From the NCBI GenBank assembly GCA_030744625.1, contig JASLQF010000027.1:1-64000 (forward strand): a stretch of 64,000 nt of DNA, read 5' to 3'. The translations under genes were made by a program, and so were the position numbers. How positions within the stretch are numbered: the first letter of the stretch is position 1; every line of letters begins with the position of its first letter. Source of the DNA: Rhodospirillales bacterium. Its GTDB lineage: Bacteria; Pseudomonadota; Alphaproteobacteria; Rhodospirillales; JASLQF01. The notes beneath the pieces were generated by a model. The model worked only from the letters and a program-made list of their open reading frames with translations, did not search any database and had not been told where the DNA came from. Positions 7,608-16,798 of the stretch are shown in pieces.

Positions 7608-8537
7608 ATGGCAAGCATACCCCACCACCACCCGGCGCTCGCCGCCAGCTACAGGGGAATTCTGTGGATGCTCATGGCCGGCTTTTTGTTTGCCACCCAG
7701 GACGTCATCGCCAAGCACCTGAGCGTCTCCTATCCGACGACGCAGATATTGTGGGGGCGCTTCATCGTCCCCGTCGTGGTGCTGGCAATATATTTCAATC
7801 GCCGTCTGCCGGGGATCATGGCAACGCGGCGGCCTGGCCTGCAGCTGGTCCGCTCGGGACTGCTGTGCGTCATGCTGGGCCTGCTTTTCTCGGCCTATCG
7901 ATCGATGCCTCTGGCCGACGCCACGGCGATCATGTTCATCGGCCCGATTCTGGTCACCGCGCTGTCGCTGCCGGTGCTGGGCGAGCACGTGGGGCCACGG
8001 CGCTGGGCCGCCGTGGCGTTGGGGTTCGCCGGTGCCCTGGTCATCGTCCGGCCCGGCGTCGGCGTCCTGCAGGGGGCTGCGTTCCTGGCGCTGGGGGCGG
8101 CCGTCGTCTCGTCGACCCAACTGATCATGATCCGCGTCCTGAGCCGCGACGACTCGGCCATGACCACCCTCGTCTACTCGCCGCTGGTCGGCGCCCTGGC
8201 GACCAGCGGCGCCATGGCCTTCCTGTGGGTGGCGCCCGACCTTGAGGGCTGGCTGCTCATGGCCCTGCTGGGGATCCTCGGCGTGGGTTCCCAGTTCGGG
8301 ACCATCAAGGCCTTCGAGACGGCGCCGGCGGCCACCGTGTCGCCTTTCCTTTACGTCGTCCTGATCTGGGCCGGCGTCTACGGGTTCGCCGTGTTCGGCG
8401 ACATACCCGACGCCTGGACCCTGCTCGGCGCCGCCGTTATCGTCGCCAGCGGCCTCTACATCTTCCACCGCGAACGGATTCGCGACCGCGCCGCCGCCGC
8501 CACCGCCACCGCCACCGCCACCGCCGAGAGCCGGTAA
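7608..8537 (+). CDS. EamA-family DMT transporter
   Basis: 309 aa with about ten hydrophobic segments arranged as two EamA repeats, typical of the drug/metabolite transporter superfamily. The first repeat starts ILWMLMAGFLFATQDVIAK and the second includes STQLIMIRVLSR. It probably exports a small metabolite, plausibly one linked to the divergent preA/amidase set. The cytoplasmic C-terminal tail is a low-complexity run of alternating Ala-Thr encoded by a GCCACC hexanucleotide repeat around 8498-8523. The length of this run could vary by slippage without shifting the frame. Confidence 0.85.
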   Translation: MASIPHHHPALAASYRGILWMLMAGFLFATQDVIAKHLSVSYPTTQILWGRFIVPVVVLAIYFNRRLPGIMATRRPGLQLVRSGLLCVMLGLLFSAYRSMPLADATAIMFIGPILVTALSLPVLGEHVGPRRWAAVALGFAGALVIVRPGVGVLQGAAFLALGAAVVSSTQLIMIRVLSRDDSAMTTLVYSPLVGALATSGAMAFLWVAPDLEGWLLMALLGILGVGSQFGTIKAFETAPAATVSPFLYVVLIWAGVYGFAVFGDIPDAWTLLGAAVIVASGLYIFHRERIRDRAAAATATATATAESR

Positions 8538-8568
8538 ACCCGTTCCCCGATCGCAAGGAAACGCTTAT

Positions 8569-10401
8569 TCAGCGCCGCTCGAGTGCCGCCGCTTTCGCCG
8601 GGTCCTCCCACCAGGTGTCCAGCCGGTAGCCGCTCCCAGGCGAGGCGCCGGGCCGTCCGAACTTGTTCCAGTAGGCCAAGCGGTCGGCCGGCAGGTGGTA
8701 GAGCGGCAGCACGTAGTGCCCCCACTGCAGGACCCGGTCCAGGGCCCGGGTGGCGTCGATCAGCGCCCGGCGGTCGCGCGCCGCCACGATGCGCCCGATC
8801 ATGGCGTCGACGGCGGCGTCCTTGATGCCGGGATAGTTGCGGGTGCCCTCCTCGTCGGCCGCCCGCGAACCCCAGTAGAAGGCCTGTTCGTTGCCCGGCG
8901 AGAGGGATTCGTCCCACAGATAGAGGATCATATCGAAATCGTAACTGTTGAGGCGGTTCTGGTACTGCGCCGAATCGACGGTGCGCACGCCAACCTCGAT
9001 GCCGAGACGCCCGAGCTTGCGCGCCAGGACCAGCGCCAAACGCTCGTTGCGCGGGCGGATCAATAGGATATCGAAGCGCGCCGGGTCGCCGGTAGGGTCG
9101 AACATGCGCCCGCCCCGATGCACCCAGCCGGCGTCGCGCAGAATCCCGAGCGCGGTGCGCAGGCCCTTTCGGTTGTCGCCATCGCCGGTGGCGGCGGGCG
9201 GGCGATAGACCCGGGTGAACACGGCGGGTGGCAAGTGCTCCCGGAATGGCTCGAGAAGGGCGCGTTCGGCGGCGCCGGGTGGGGCGGCGGCGGCCAGTTC
9301 CGAGTTCTCGAAATAGCTCGCCGTGCGCCGGTAGGCACCGTGGAAGAGCGTCCGGTTGACCCACTCGAAATCGAAGGCGTGGGCGAGGGCGGCGCGCACC
9401 CGGCGGTCGCGGAACAGCGGGCGGCGCGTGTTGAAGGCGAAGCCGTACATGCCGGCCGGCCGGCCGTGGGGAATTTCCTCGAGCACGATTTCGCCGGCGT
9501 CGAGGGCCGGCGAGGCGTAGCCGGTGGCCCAGCGCCCGGGATCGGATTCGGGGCGCACGTCGACTAGGCCGGCCTTGAAGGCCTCCATGGCCACGGCGCT
9601 GTCCCGGTAGTAGTCGTAGCGCACCACGTCGAAGTTGTACTCCCCCCTGTTCACGGCGAGATGGCGCCCCCAGTAGGCGGCATCGCGCCGATACGTAATG
9701 CCGCGTCCCTGATCGACGGCCTCGACCCGGTAGGGGCCGCTGCCCATGATCGGGTCCAGGGTGGCGCGCTCGAAGGCGGCGGTCCGGAAGTGGGCTTCCG
9801 ACAGCACCGGCATGAGGCCGATGATCAGCGGCAGCTCCCAGTTGTCTCCGGGCTTGAAGACGAACTTCACGGCGCGCCGGCCCATTTTCTCGGCCCGCTC
9901 CACCATGCGGTAGAAGAGCCGGTGGTTGGGGCGCCCCTGCCGGGCCAGGGTTCGCCACGAGAAGATAATATCGTCGGCGGTGATCGGGGTGCCGTCGTGG
10001 AAGCGCGCCTCGGGCCTCAACTTGAATGCCACCGACGAGCGGTCGGGCGGCACCTCGACGCTTTCGGCGATCAGCCCGTAGAGGGTGAAGGGTTCGTCGC
10101 GGCCGCGCTTGAGCAGCCTCTCGAAGACCAGGTTCAGGCCCTTCGCAGGCACCCCCTTGATGACGAAGGGGTTGAGGCTGTCGAAGCTGCCGACGACACC
10201 GAGCACCAGGCGCCCGCCCTTGGGCGCGTCGGGCTCGGCGTAGTCGAAGTGGGCGAAGCCGGGCCCGTGCTTGGGTTCGCCGTGCATGGCGATGGCGTGG
10301 GTGGGTTCAGCGCGCGCCTGCTCGGCGCCGATCACGGCGCCGATTACGGCAGTGGCGACGGCGAGCCAGGCCGCGGGCACGGTCAGGCGGCGCGCCACCA
10401 T
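8569..10401 (-). CDS. Extracellular solute-binding protein, family 5 (YejA-like)
   Basis: 610 aa. A signal peptide ends at ARA near residue 32. The mature start HAIAMHGEPKHGPGFAHFDY, then DAPKGGRLVLG and SFDSLNPF, is characteristic of the YejA branch of the SBP_bac_5 family, which binds oligopeptides such as microcin C or murein peptides in the periplasm. The binding-domain signature region FKLRPEARFHDGTPITADD is intact. The permease and ATPase genes (yejBEF) are not adjacent, so it is an orphan in this window. GGAGG lies three bases before the ATG. It follows yjbQ by 10 bp on the same strand. Confidence 0.85.
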   Translation of the reverse strand: MVARRLTVPAAWLAVATAVIGAVIGAEQARAEPTHAIAMHGEPKHGPGFAHFDYAEPDAPKGGRLVLGVVGSFDSLNPFVIKGVPAKGLNLVFERLLKRGRDEPFTLYGLIAESVEVPPDRSSVAFKLRPEARFHDGTPITADDIIFSWRTLARQGRPNHRLFYRMVERAEKMGRRAVKFVFKPGDNWELPLIIGLMPVLSEAHFRTAAFERATLDPIMGSGPYRVEAVDQGRGITYRRDAAYWGRHLAVNRGEYNFDVVRYDYYRDSAVAMEAFKAGLVDVRPESDPGRWATGYASPALDAGEIVLEEIPHGRPAGMYGFAFNTRRPLFRDRRVRAALAHAFDFEWVNRTLFHGAYRRTASYFENSELAAAAPPGAAERALLEPFREHLPPAVFTRVYRPPAATGDGDNRKGLRTALGILRDAGWVHRGGRMFDPTGDPARFDILLIRPRNERLALVLARKLGRLGIEVGVRTVDSAQYQNRLNSYDFDMILYLWDESLSPGNEQAFYWGSRAADEEGTRNYPGIKDAAVDAMIGRIVAARDRRALIDATRALDRVLQWGHYVLPLYHLPADRLAYWNKFGRPGASPGSGYRLDTWWEDPAKAAALERR

Positions 10402-10411
10402 CGGCCTCCGC

Positions 10412-10831
10412 TCACTCCCCGACCAGATGCAGGATTAACCGCCGCGTCGGGGGCCGGGCGCGGTGCTCGAAGAGATAGATGCCCTGCCAGGTGCCGAGCG
10501 CCATGCGCCCGCCGGCGACGGGGATCGACAACTGGGTCGCGGTCAAGGCGCTACGGATGTGGGCGGGCATGTCGTCGGGGCCCTCCGTGGTGTGGCGGTA
10601 GAGCGCCGGGTCCTCGCGCACCAGGCCCTTGAAGAACGTCTCCAGGTCGCGCTGCACGTCGCCATCGGCGTTTTCCTGGATGACCAGGGAAGCCGACGTG
10701 TGCCGGCAGAAGACGGTGAGCAGGCCGGTGCCGATGCCCTGGCCGCCGACCCACGCCGCCACCTCGCCGGTAATCTCGAGAAGGCCCTGTTCGCGGGGGC
10801 GCATGGTGAGGGTGTGTTGTGCCTGCTTCAT
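10412..10831 (-). CDS. yjbQ: YjbQ/UPF0047 family protein
   Basis: 139 aa, the full length of the family. Conserved segments include GLLTVFCRHTSASLVIQENAD and the HTTEGPDDMPAHI loop, whose histidines and acids form the family's active-site-like cluster, then GTWQGIYLFEHR. Members have weak thiamin-phosphate-synthase activity; the physiological role is not settled. It sits between the Bcr/CflA exporter and the YejA-like gene on the same strand with short gaps, so probable co-transcription does not clarify its role. Confidence 0.88.
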   Translation of the reverse strand: MKQAQHTLTMRPREQGLLEITGEVAAWVGGQGIGTGLLTVFCRHTSASLVIQENADGDVQRDLETFFKGLVREDPALYRHTTEGPDDMPAHIRSALTATQLSIPVAGGRMALGTWQGIYLFEHRARPPTRRLILHLVGE

Positions 10832-10875
10832 CGCCGGGTCGTCATGGTGCCAAGTCCGAGGCTACATCCTTTCCC

Positions 10876-12093
10876 TCAGGAGGCCAACCGGCGCCACCCG
10901 ACGAGAACGGAGAATCCCACCAGTGCCACCGCCACCGCGCCGGTGATGATCAGCCCCATGGAAAGGTGCGTGGCGTGGGGCAGCCACCCCGCCAAGGCGC
11001 TGACGGCGGCGGCGACGCCCATCTGGAAGAAGCCGAGGAGCGCCGAGGCCGCCCCGGCGGCCCGCGGAAACGGTCCCATGGCCCCGGCCATGGCGTTGGG
11101 AAAGACCATGCCCATGCCGGCCGTGAACACCGTCAAGGGCATGACGATTGCGACGACGCTCACGTGCCCGGCAAGCGCCGTCCCCGCCATGGCGGCGCCA
11201 CCGAGCAGGCAGAGCACGATGCCGGCCCCCACCATGCGCGCCAGGCCGACCCCGGGCGTCAAGCGCCCGGCGGCCACGGTGCCGATGATAAACCCGACCA
11301 CGTTGAACACGTTGACCAACCCGAATATGTCGGGGGTCAGGCCGATGGTGTCGATGAAGACGAAGGGCGCCACCGCCACATAGGTCATCAACCCGGCGAA
11401 AACGAAGGTGAGGCTCAGCATGTAGCCGACGTACTCGGGCGTTCTCAGCATCTTGACGTAATTGCTCGCCATGCCCGAGGGGCGCAAGGCACCGGGGTCG
11501 GGCCGCCGATTGGTCTCACCGAGCATCAGCCAGACCGCCCAAAAGACGAGGGCGGCCAAGGCCGTGAGCAGATAGAAATTGGCGCGCCACCCGAGCCATA
11601 CCTGCAAGTAGCCGCCGACGATGGGCGTGACGGCCGGGGATATGGCGAAGGCCAGGCCGATGTAGGCGAGGACCTGGGCGGCCCGTTCCCGGCCATAGAC
11701 GTCGCGCACGATGGCGCGGCCCAGCACCGGACCGGCGCACGCCCCCATCCCCTGCACGACGCGCGCCACGATCAACGCCTCGATGGTCCCGGCCAAGGCG
11801 CAGGCAAGGCTCGCCGCCAGGTAGAGCACGATACCGCCGAGCAGCACCGGGCGCCGCCCGAAGCGGTCGGAGAGGGGGCCGTAGACGAGCTGCGCCATGG
11901 CGAACCCGGCCAAAAAATAAGACAGGGTCAGGCTCACCCGCTCGGCACTGGTTCCCATTTCCGCCACCAGGGACGGCATGGAGGGCACGTAAAGGGAGAT
12001 CGATATCTGGCCAAGCGCCACCAGCACCGTCAGCAGGGCGCCGATGGCAAGGGATTCGGGGTGCGGCCGGGAGGGCGGCGGGGAGGGCGGCAT
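10876..12093 (-). CDS. Bcr/CflA-type MFS drug-efflux transporter
   Basis: 405 aa with 12 predicted membrane segments. The MFS motif A is clear (GPLSDRFGRRPVLL), and the segment ALYVPSMPSL-like SISLYVPSMPSL plus VVQGMGACAGPVLGRAIVRD is diagnostic of the Bcr/CflA (DHA1) subfamily of drug/proton antiporters. It lies 43 bp downstream of hyuB on the same strand and may export a product or toxic intermediate of that cluster. A second Bcr/CflA gene begins at 63443. Confidence 0.87.
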   Translation of the reverse strand: MPPSPPPSRPHPESLAIGALLTVLVALGQISISLYVPSMPSLVAEMGTSAERVSLTLSYFLAGFAMAQLVYGPLSDRFGRRPVLLGGIVLYLAASLACALAGTIEALIVARVVQGMGACAGPVLGRAIVRDVYGRERAAQVLAYIGLAFAISPAVTPIVGGYLQVWLGWRANFYLLTALAALVFWAVWLMLGETNRRPDPGALRPSGMASNYVKMLRTPEYVGYMLSLTFVFAGLMTYVAVAPFVFIDTIGLTPDIFGLVNVFNVVGFIIGTVAAGRLTPGVGLARMVGAGIVLCLLGGAAMAGTALAGHVSVVAIVMPLTVFTAGMGMVFPNAMAGAMGPFPRAAGAASALLGFFQMGVAAAVSALAGWLPHATHLSMGLIITGAVAVALVGFSVLVGWRRLAS

Positions 12094-12136
12094 GCGCCCT
12101 TATAGTAGCCGATCCCCGTGCCTGGCAATCGACGCG

Positions 12137-13783
12137 CTAGCGATCCTCGAGGAATCCGTTTTCGGCGTCGTCCCGTCGAGCCGCGGACGTACGCTGGCTG
12201 GCCTTGCCGTAGCCGCCGCCGCCCGGCGTGCGCAGGTCGACGCCGTCACCGGGACGCAGGTAGAGCCGGTCGATCTTGGTCAGATGCGGCGCCTTGAAGG
12301 ATTTGCCGTCGACGCGGAAATCGTGGTCGGCGGGTTGGCCCGCCTCGCCCCCCTCGATGCCATGGGCGCCGGCCGTGCCACGGTCGCCGAGAAGCGTCAG
12401 GTAGGCGTCACCGTCGCGCAGCCGAAAGCTCGCCTCGATGCCGAAACCGCCACGAAACTGTCCGTCTCCGGCCGAGTTCTCGCGCACTCCGTACTTGGTG
12501 AACAGAAGCGGCAAGGTGTGCTCCAGCACCTCGATGGAGTTGTTGCGGGCCACCGAGATCAAGTTGGGGCCGTTGGTGAGCCCGTCGCCCTCGGCGTGGC
12601 CCCCGTAGCCGCCGCCGTAATTGAATATGGCGGCGTAATGGCCCTTGGTGGGCGAGTTGCCGCCGATGCAGATGTTGCTGGCGGTGCCGAAGGCTCCGGC
12701 CGGAATTCGGCCCGGAATGGCCTGGGCGAGCGCCCCCAAGACGACGCCGGCGAGACGCTGGCAGGTCTCGGTGGTGGTGCCGTTTACCGGCGCCGGGGGT
12801 TCCGGATCGAACAGCGATCCCCTGGGAATGACAAAGTGAAACGGCTGGAAGCATCCCGAATTCACGGGCACGTCCCAGAACACGTGCTTTATGCCGATCA
12901 TCAATCCGGTGATGGTGCTGGCCAGCGGGCTGTTGAACGGGCCCCGGCACTGGGACGCGCTGCCCGAGAGATCGAAAGTGATCTCGCTGCCCTCGACCGT
13001 CAGCTGCAGGTCGATAGGCACCGTGCCGTGGTCGACGCCGTCGTTGTCCAGTTCGTCGCTGAAGTGATAGACGCCATCGGGAATGTCGGCAATATGATCG
13101 CGCATCTGTTTTTCCGAGCGCCTCTTCAACTCATCGACGCAGGCGAAGACGGTGTCCCGGTCGAGGCGGTCGAACAACTCGTCGAGGCGCCGGCAGCCGA
13201 GTTCCAGCGCGTTGATCTGGGCCGCCATGTCTCCGTAGCGCTCCTCCGGCACGCGCATGTTCAGCATCATGACGTCGACCAGGGCCTGATTGATCCTGCC
13301 CGCCTCGTAGATCTTCACGGGAGGCAGGCGCAGCCCTTCCTGGTAGACGTCGGTCGCGGTCGGGGAGAACCCTCCGGGCGACATGCCGCCGACGTCCGGC
13401 CAGTGTCCGGTGTCGGCGACGAAGGCGGTGAGCACGCCGTCGCGAAAGTAGGGGCGGACGAATTTGACGTCCATGGTGTGGGTGCCGCCCCGGTAGGGAT
13501 CGTTGAGAACGAAGACGTCCCCGTCTTGCATGGTGGAGGGATCATGGTCCTTGAGGACCTCTTGGACGGTATCCTGCATGACGAAAACGAATACCGGCAG
13601 GCTGGTCGATCCCTGCGCGATCACCTCGCCCGTCTCCGGGTGGTAGACACCGCTGGCCCGGTCCCAGGCGTCGGCGATGATCGGCGACATCGCCGAGGAC
13701 ACGATGACGGCATCCATTTCGTCGGCAATCTGCTCGAAGGCGCCGCGCACGACGGCCAGGGTGATGGGATCGACGCTGGTCAT
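12137..13783 (-). CDS. hyuB: Hydantoinase B / oxoprolinase beta-type subunit
   Basis: 548 aa. It opens DPITLAVVRGAFEQIADEMD and carries the HyuB motifs VLNDPYRGGTHTMD and DTGHWPDVGGMSPGG, followed by RGPFNSPLA; the C-terminus holds RTPGGGGYG. It partners HyuA to form an ATP-dependent hydantoinase, oxoprolinase or acetone-carboxylase-like enzyme that opens cyclic amides. The ATG overlaps the hyuA stop by four bases (ATGA), indicating coupled translation and a 1:1 complex. The substrate is not readable; N-methylhydantoin, 5-oxoproline and related lactams are family examples. Confidence 0.9.
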   Translation of the reverse strand: MTSVDPITLAVVRGAFEQIADEMDAVIVSSAMSPIIADAWDRASGVYHPETGEVIAQGSTSLPVFVFVMQDTVQEVLKDHDPSTMQDGDVFVLNDPYRGGTHTMDVKFVRPYFRDGVLTAFVADTGHWPDVGGMSPGGFSPTATDVYQEGLRLPPVKIYEAGRINQALVDVMMLNMRVPEERYGDMAAQINALELGCRRLDELFDRLDRDTVFACVDELKRRSEKQMRDHIADIPDGVYHFSDELDNDGVDHGTVPIDLQLTVEGSEITFDLSGSASQCRGPFNSPLASTITGLMIGIKHVFWDVPVNSGCFQPFHFVIPRGSLFDPEPPAPVNGTTTETCQRLAGVVLGALAQAIPGRIPAGAFGTASNICIGGNSPTKGHYAAIFNYGGGYGGHAEGDGLTNGPNLISVARNNSIEVLEHTLPLLFTKYGVRENSAGDGQFRGGFGIEASFRLRDGDAYLTLLGDRGTAGAHGIEGGEAGQPADHDFRVDGKSFKAPHLTKIDRLYLRPGDGVDLRTPGGGGYGKASQRTSAARRDDAENGFLEDR

Positions 13784-15816
13784 GGACGGGCCTCCAGGAT
13801 GAGGGCTCCGGTGTCGTGCACCAAGGCTTGATATCCAGGCTCGATGAAGCAGGTTGAATCCGCCTGGGTGACCAGGGCGGGACCACCAATCGCGGTGCCC
13901 GCGGCAAGTTCTGCACGCCGGTAGATGGCGGTCTCCGTGGCTGTTCCGTTGAAAACGATCGGCGCGTGCCGGGGTTTCGGCGCGCCGTTCAGGGCTGGGA
14001 CCGGCTTACGGGAAATGTCGATCTCGGGCGTCGCACCGAAGCACGTCGTGCGCGCGTTGACCAACCGGATATCGGCGAATTCCAGAAGCCTGCCGTAGCG
14101 ACGTTCGTAGGTTTCCTCGAAGGCCCGGCGAATCGTAACCGGCGTCAGCGGCGCGCCGACGGGGAAATCCACGGCGATGACGTGGATCTGGCCGTGGTAG
14201 CACATGTCGGCGCCGAACAGCGTCGTGACCTCGCCGGCGGCGACGCCCTCGCTGGCCAGTATGGCGGTTCCGCGCTCGACCTGCGCTTTGTAGACGGCAC
14301 CCAGCGCGTCAAGGTCGAAACCGCTCAGGTTCATGTTGACGGTCTGCATGAAGTCGTGGCGCAGCCGCCCGAGCACGCACCCAAGGGCCGACGTGACGCC
14401 CGGGTAATAGGGGATGACGGCGCGCGCGAAGCCGACTTCGCGCATCAGGCGATTGGCATGGAGGGGCCCGGCGCCGCCGAAGGCGACCAGAGTGAAGTCC
14501 CTGGGATCGTGGCCGTGCTCGACCAGGCGCCGCCGGATCTGGCCGGCCATCAATTGCCCGGCCACCGTCAGGATGGCCTCGGCGGCCGCCTCGGCGTCAA
14601 GGTCCAGCGGCTTGCCGATTTGCTCGGCGATGGCGACGCCGGCCAGTTCGCGGTCCATTTCGAGGCCGTGGTCCCGTCCGATCATGAGTTCGGGGTCGAG
14701 CAGACCGAGCACCACGTTGGCGTCGGTAATGGTCGGCACCGTGCCGCCCTGACCGTAACAGACCGGTCCCGGCTTGGCGCCGGCGCTTTCCGGCCCCACC
14801 TTGAGGATGCCGGAGGCGTCGATCCTGGCCAGGCTGCCGCCGCCGGCGCCGATGGTATCGACGTCGAGCATGGGCAGGCACAGCGGCAGGCCGAAATCCA
14901 CCGCCCTGTTCTGCGTCAGTGCCGGGCGGCCGCCCTTGATCAAGCAGATGTCGAGGCTGGTGCCGCCCATGTCGCACGACACGATGTTGGCGATGTCCAA
15001 CTCGGCGGCGATGGCGGCGGCGGCCGTTATGCCGGCGGCCGGGCCGGAGAGGATGGTGTTGGCGGCGAAGTCGGAGGCCACCCGGCTCGCCATGACGCCG
15101 CCGTTCGATTGCACGACCAGCAGGTCCCGTTCGTAGCCTTCGTCCTTCAGCCGTTCCTCGAGACGCTTGAGGTAGCGGCCGACGAGCGGTTGCACGTAGC
15201 CGCTGATGACAGCGGTCGAGGTGCGCTCGAACTCCCGCAGGGTGGGCAGGATGTCGGAGGCGATGACCGCGTAGTCGTTGGGCCAAACGTCGGCCAGCGC
15301 CTGGCGCGCCACCCGTTCGTTGGCGGGGTTGGCATAGGAATGGAGAAAGCTCACCACCACCACCTCGACGCCCGCCTCGAGGAGCCGGCGCGCCGCTTCC
15401 CTCACCTGGTCCACGTCGACCGGCGTCAGAATTTCCCCTTCCGCCGAACAACGCTCGTCCACTTCCAGCCGACGGCGCCTCGGCACCAGGGGTACGAAAG
15501 TGCCGATGAGGCCGTAGACCTGCGGCCGGTCGCGCCTCCTGAGTTCCAGCACGTCGCCAAAGCCGCGCGTCGTGATGAGGCCACAGTGCGCCCCCGTGCG
15601 CTCGATGGTGGCGTTGGTGGCAACCGTCGTGCCATGGATCAGGAGGTCGATCTCGGAGGCGCCGACGGCCAGTGCCGCGAGGCCGTCGAACAGGCCTTGG
15701 GCCTGATTGTCGGGCGTCGTCGGGACCTTGGCCACGGACAGCCGCCCGGCCTCGTCGTCGACGAATATCAGATCCGTATGCGTGCCGCCGATATCAACCC
15801 CGACCAGCCTAGCCAT
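13780..15816 (-). CDS. hyuA: Hydantoinase A / oxoprolinase alpha-type subunit
   Basis: 678 aa. The N-terminal ASKHA-type nucleotide-binding motif GVDIGGTHTDLIFVDD is intact, followed by LLIHGTTVATNATIERTG and the second-domain motif SCDMGGTSLDICLI. The C-terminal half has FGGAGPLHA. These are the hallmarks of the ATP-hydrolysing subunit of HyuAB. It overlaps the preceding dapA-like gene by eight bases and hyuB by four, so dapA-hyuA-hyuB read as one translational unit. Confidence 0.9.
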   Translation of the reverse strand: MARLVGVDIGGTHTDLIFVDDEAGRLSVAKVPTTPDNQAQGLFDGLAALAVGASEIDLLIHGTTVATNATIERTGAHCGLITTRGFGDVLELRRRDRPQVYGLIGTFVPLVPRRRRLEVDERCSAEGEILTPVDVDQVREAARRLLEAGVEVVVVSFLHSYANPANERVARQALADVWPNDYAVIASDILPTLREFERTSTAVISGYVQPLVGRYLKRLEERLKDEGYERDLLVVQSNGGVMASRVASDFAANTILSGPAAGITAAAAIAAELDIANIVSCDMGGTSLDICLIKGGRPALTQNRAVDFGLPLCLPMLDVDTIGAGGGSLARIDASGILKVGPESAGAKPGPVCYGQGGTVPTITDANVVLGLLDPELMIGRDHGLEMDRELAGVAIAEQIGKPLDLDAEAAAEAILTVAGQLMAGQIRRRLVEHGHDPRDFTLVAFGGAGPLHANRLMREVGFARAVIPYYPGVTSALGCVLGRLRHDFMQTVNMNLSGFDLDALGAVYKAQVERGTAILASEGVAAGEVTTLFGADMCYHGQIHVIAVDFPVGAPLTPVTIRRAFEETYERRYGRLLEFADIRLVNARTTCFGATPEIDISRKPVPALNGAPKPRHAPIVFNGTATETAIYRRAELAAGTAIGGPALVTQADSTCFIEPGYQALVHDTGALILEARP

Positions 15817-16723
15817 GTTTGCTTTCGTCCTCGATGTCTAGAAGATCGCCGAGCAGCCCGCGCAGGGTGGCGCGATCCTCGTCCGGGATGGGGAGGAGCG
15901 GCGCCCTCAGCGGTCCGACGTCGGAGCCCAGCATCCCGAGCCCCGCCGCCACCGTGCGCGGAAGGCCGCCCTTGACGATGAAATCGAGGAGCGGCTGCAG
16001 GTCCATGAACAACGCGCGCGCCGCACTCAGGTCATGGCGCTCCGCCACCGCTTCATAGAATTCGACGACCAGGCGCGGCACCAGATGGGCGGAGGCCGTC
16101 GTCCACCCCTTCGCCCCGACGGCGAAGGCGGCCAGCGCCATGGGATTGTGCCCGTTGTAAATGGCGGCGCGCCCATCCGTGAGTTGCATCAGCTTGACCA
16201 TGCGCCCGATGTCGCCGGTGCTTTCCTTGACCATGGTGATGTTGGAGATCTCCATCAGCCGGGCGAGGAATTCCGGCTTCATGTCGATGCCTCCGGTGGC
16301 CGGGTTGTTGTAGGCCATGACGGGGACCGACACGGCGCCCGCCACCCGCTCGTAGTGGCGGAATATCTCGTCGTCGGTGAGCTTCCAGTAGCTCACCGGA
16401 AGCACCATCACCGCCGCCGCGCCGGCCTTCTCGGCGAATCGGGCGTGATGGATGGTGCCTTCGGTGGTCAGTGAGGAGACGCCGACGAGCACCGGCACGC
16501 TGCCCTTGGCGCGCCCGCACACGGTCTCGGTGACGGCTTCGCGCTCCCGGTCCGAAAGATAGGGCAGGCACCCGGTGCTGCCCAGGGGCGCCACCCCGTG
16601 CACGCCGCCCTCGATCATGCGGTCGGTGAGCCGGGCCAGCATGTCCACATCCACCGCGCCGTCGTCGGCGAACGGCGTGATCAGATAGCCGATGATCCCC
16701 CACAGGGGCGCCTCGGTGTTCAT
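15809..16723 (-). CDS. Dihydrodipicolinate synthase/N-acetylneuraminate lyase family protein
   Basis: 304 aa TIM barrel. GIIGYLITPF, the substrate-binding loop APLGSTGCLPYLS, the tyrosine in VMAYNNPA and the Schiff-base lysine in ITMVKESTGD are all in place. The family cleaves or forms C-C bonds of 2-oxo acids through an enamine. Its position at the head of hyuA-hyuB, with AGGAGG nine bases upstream, points to a catabolic aldolase or lyase rather than lysine biosynthesis. A second, more distant family member lies at 20859-21806. Confidence 0.87.
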   Translation of the reverse strand: MNTEAPLWGIIGYLITPFADDGAVDVDMLARLTDRMIEGGVHGVAPLGSTGCLPYLSDREREAVTETVCGRAKGSVPVLVGVSSLTTEGTIHHARFAEKAGAAAVMVLPVSYWKLTDDEIFRHYERVAGAVSVPVMAYNNPATGGIDMKPEFLARLMEISNITMVKESTGDIGRMVKLMQLTDGRAAIYNGHNPMALAAFAVGAKGWTTASAHLVPRLVVEFYEAVAERHDLSAARALFMDLQPLLDFIVKGGLPRTVAAGLGMLGSDVGPLRAPLLPIPDEDRATLRGLLGDLLDIEDESKHG

Positions 16724-16798
16724 GGCGGCGTCCTCCTAAAGTGTAACGATCCAATTTCGACGCAAGCACTACCCGGAAATTCTTGGTTGAGAGCGGTA

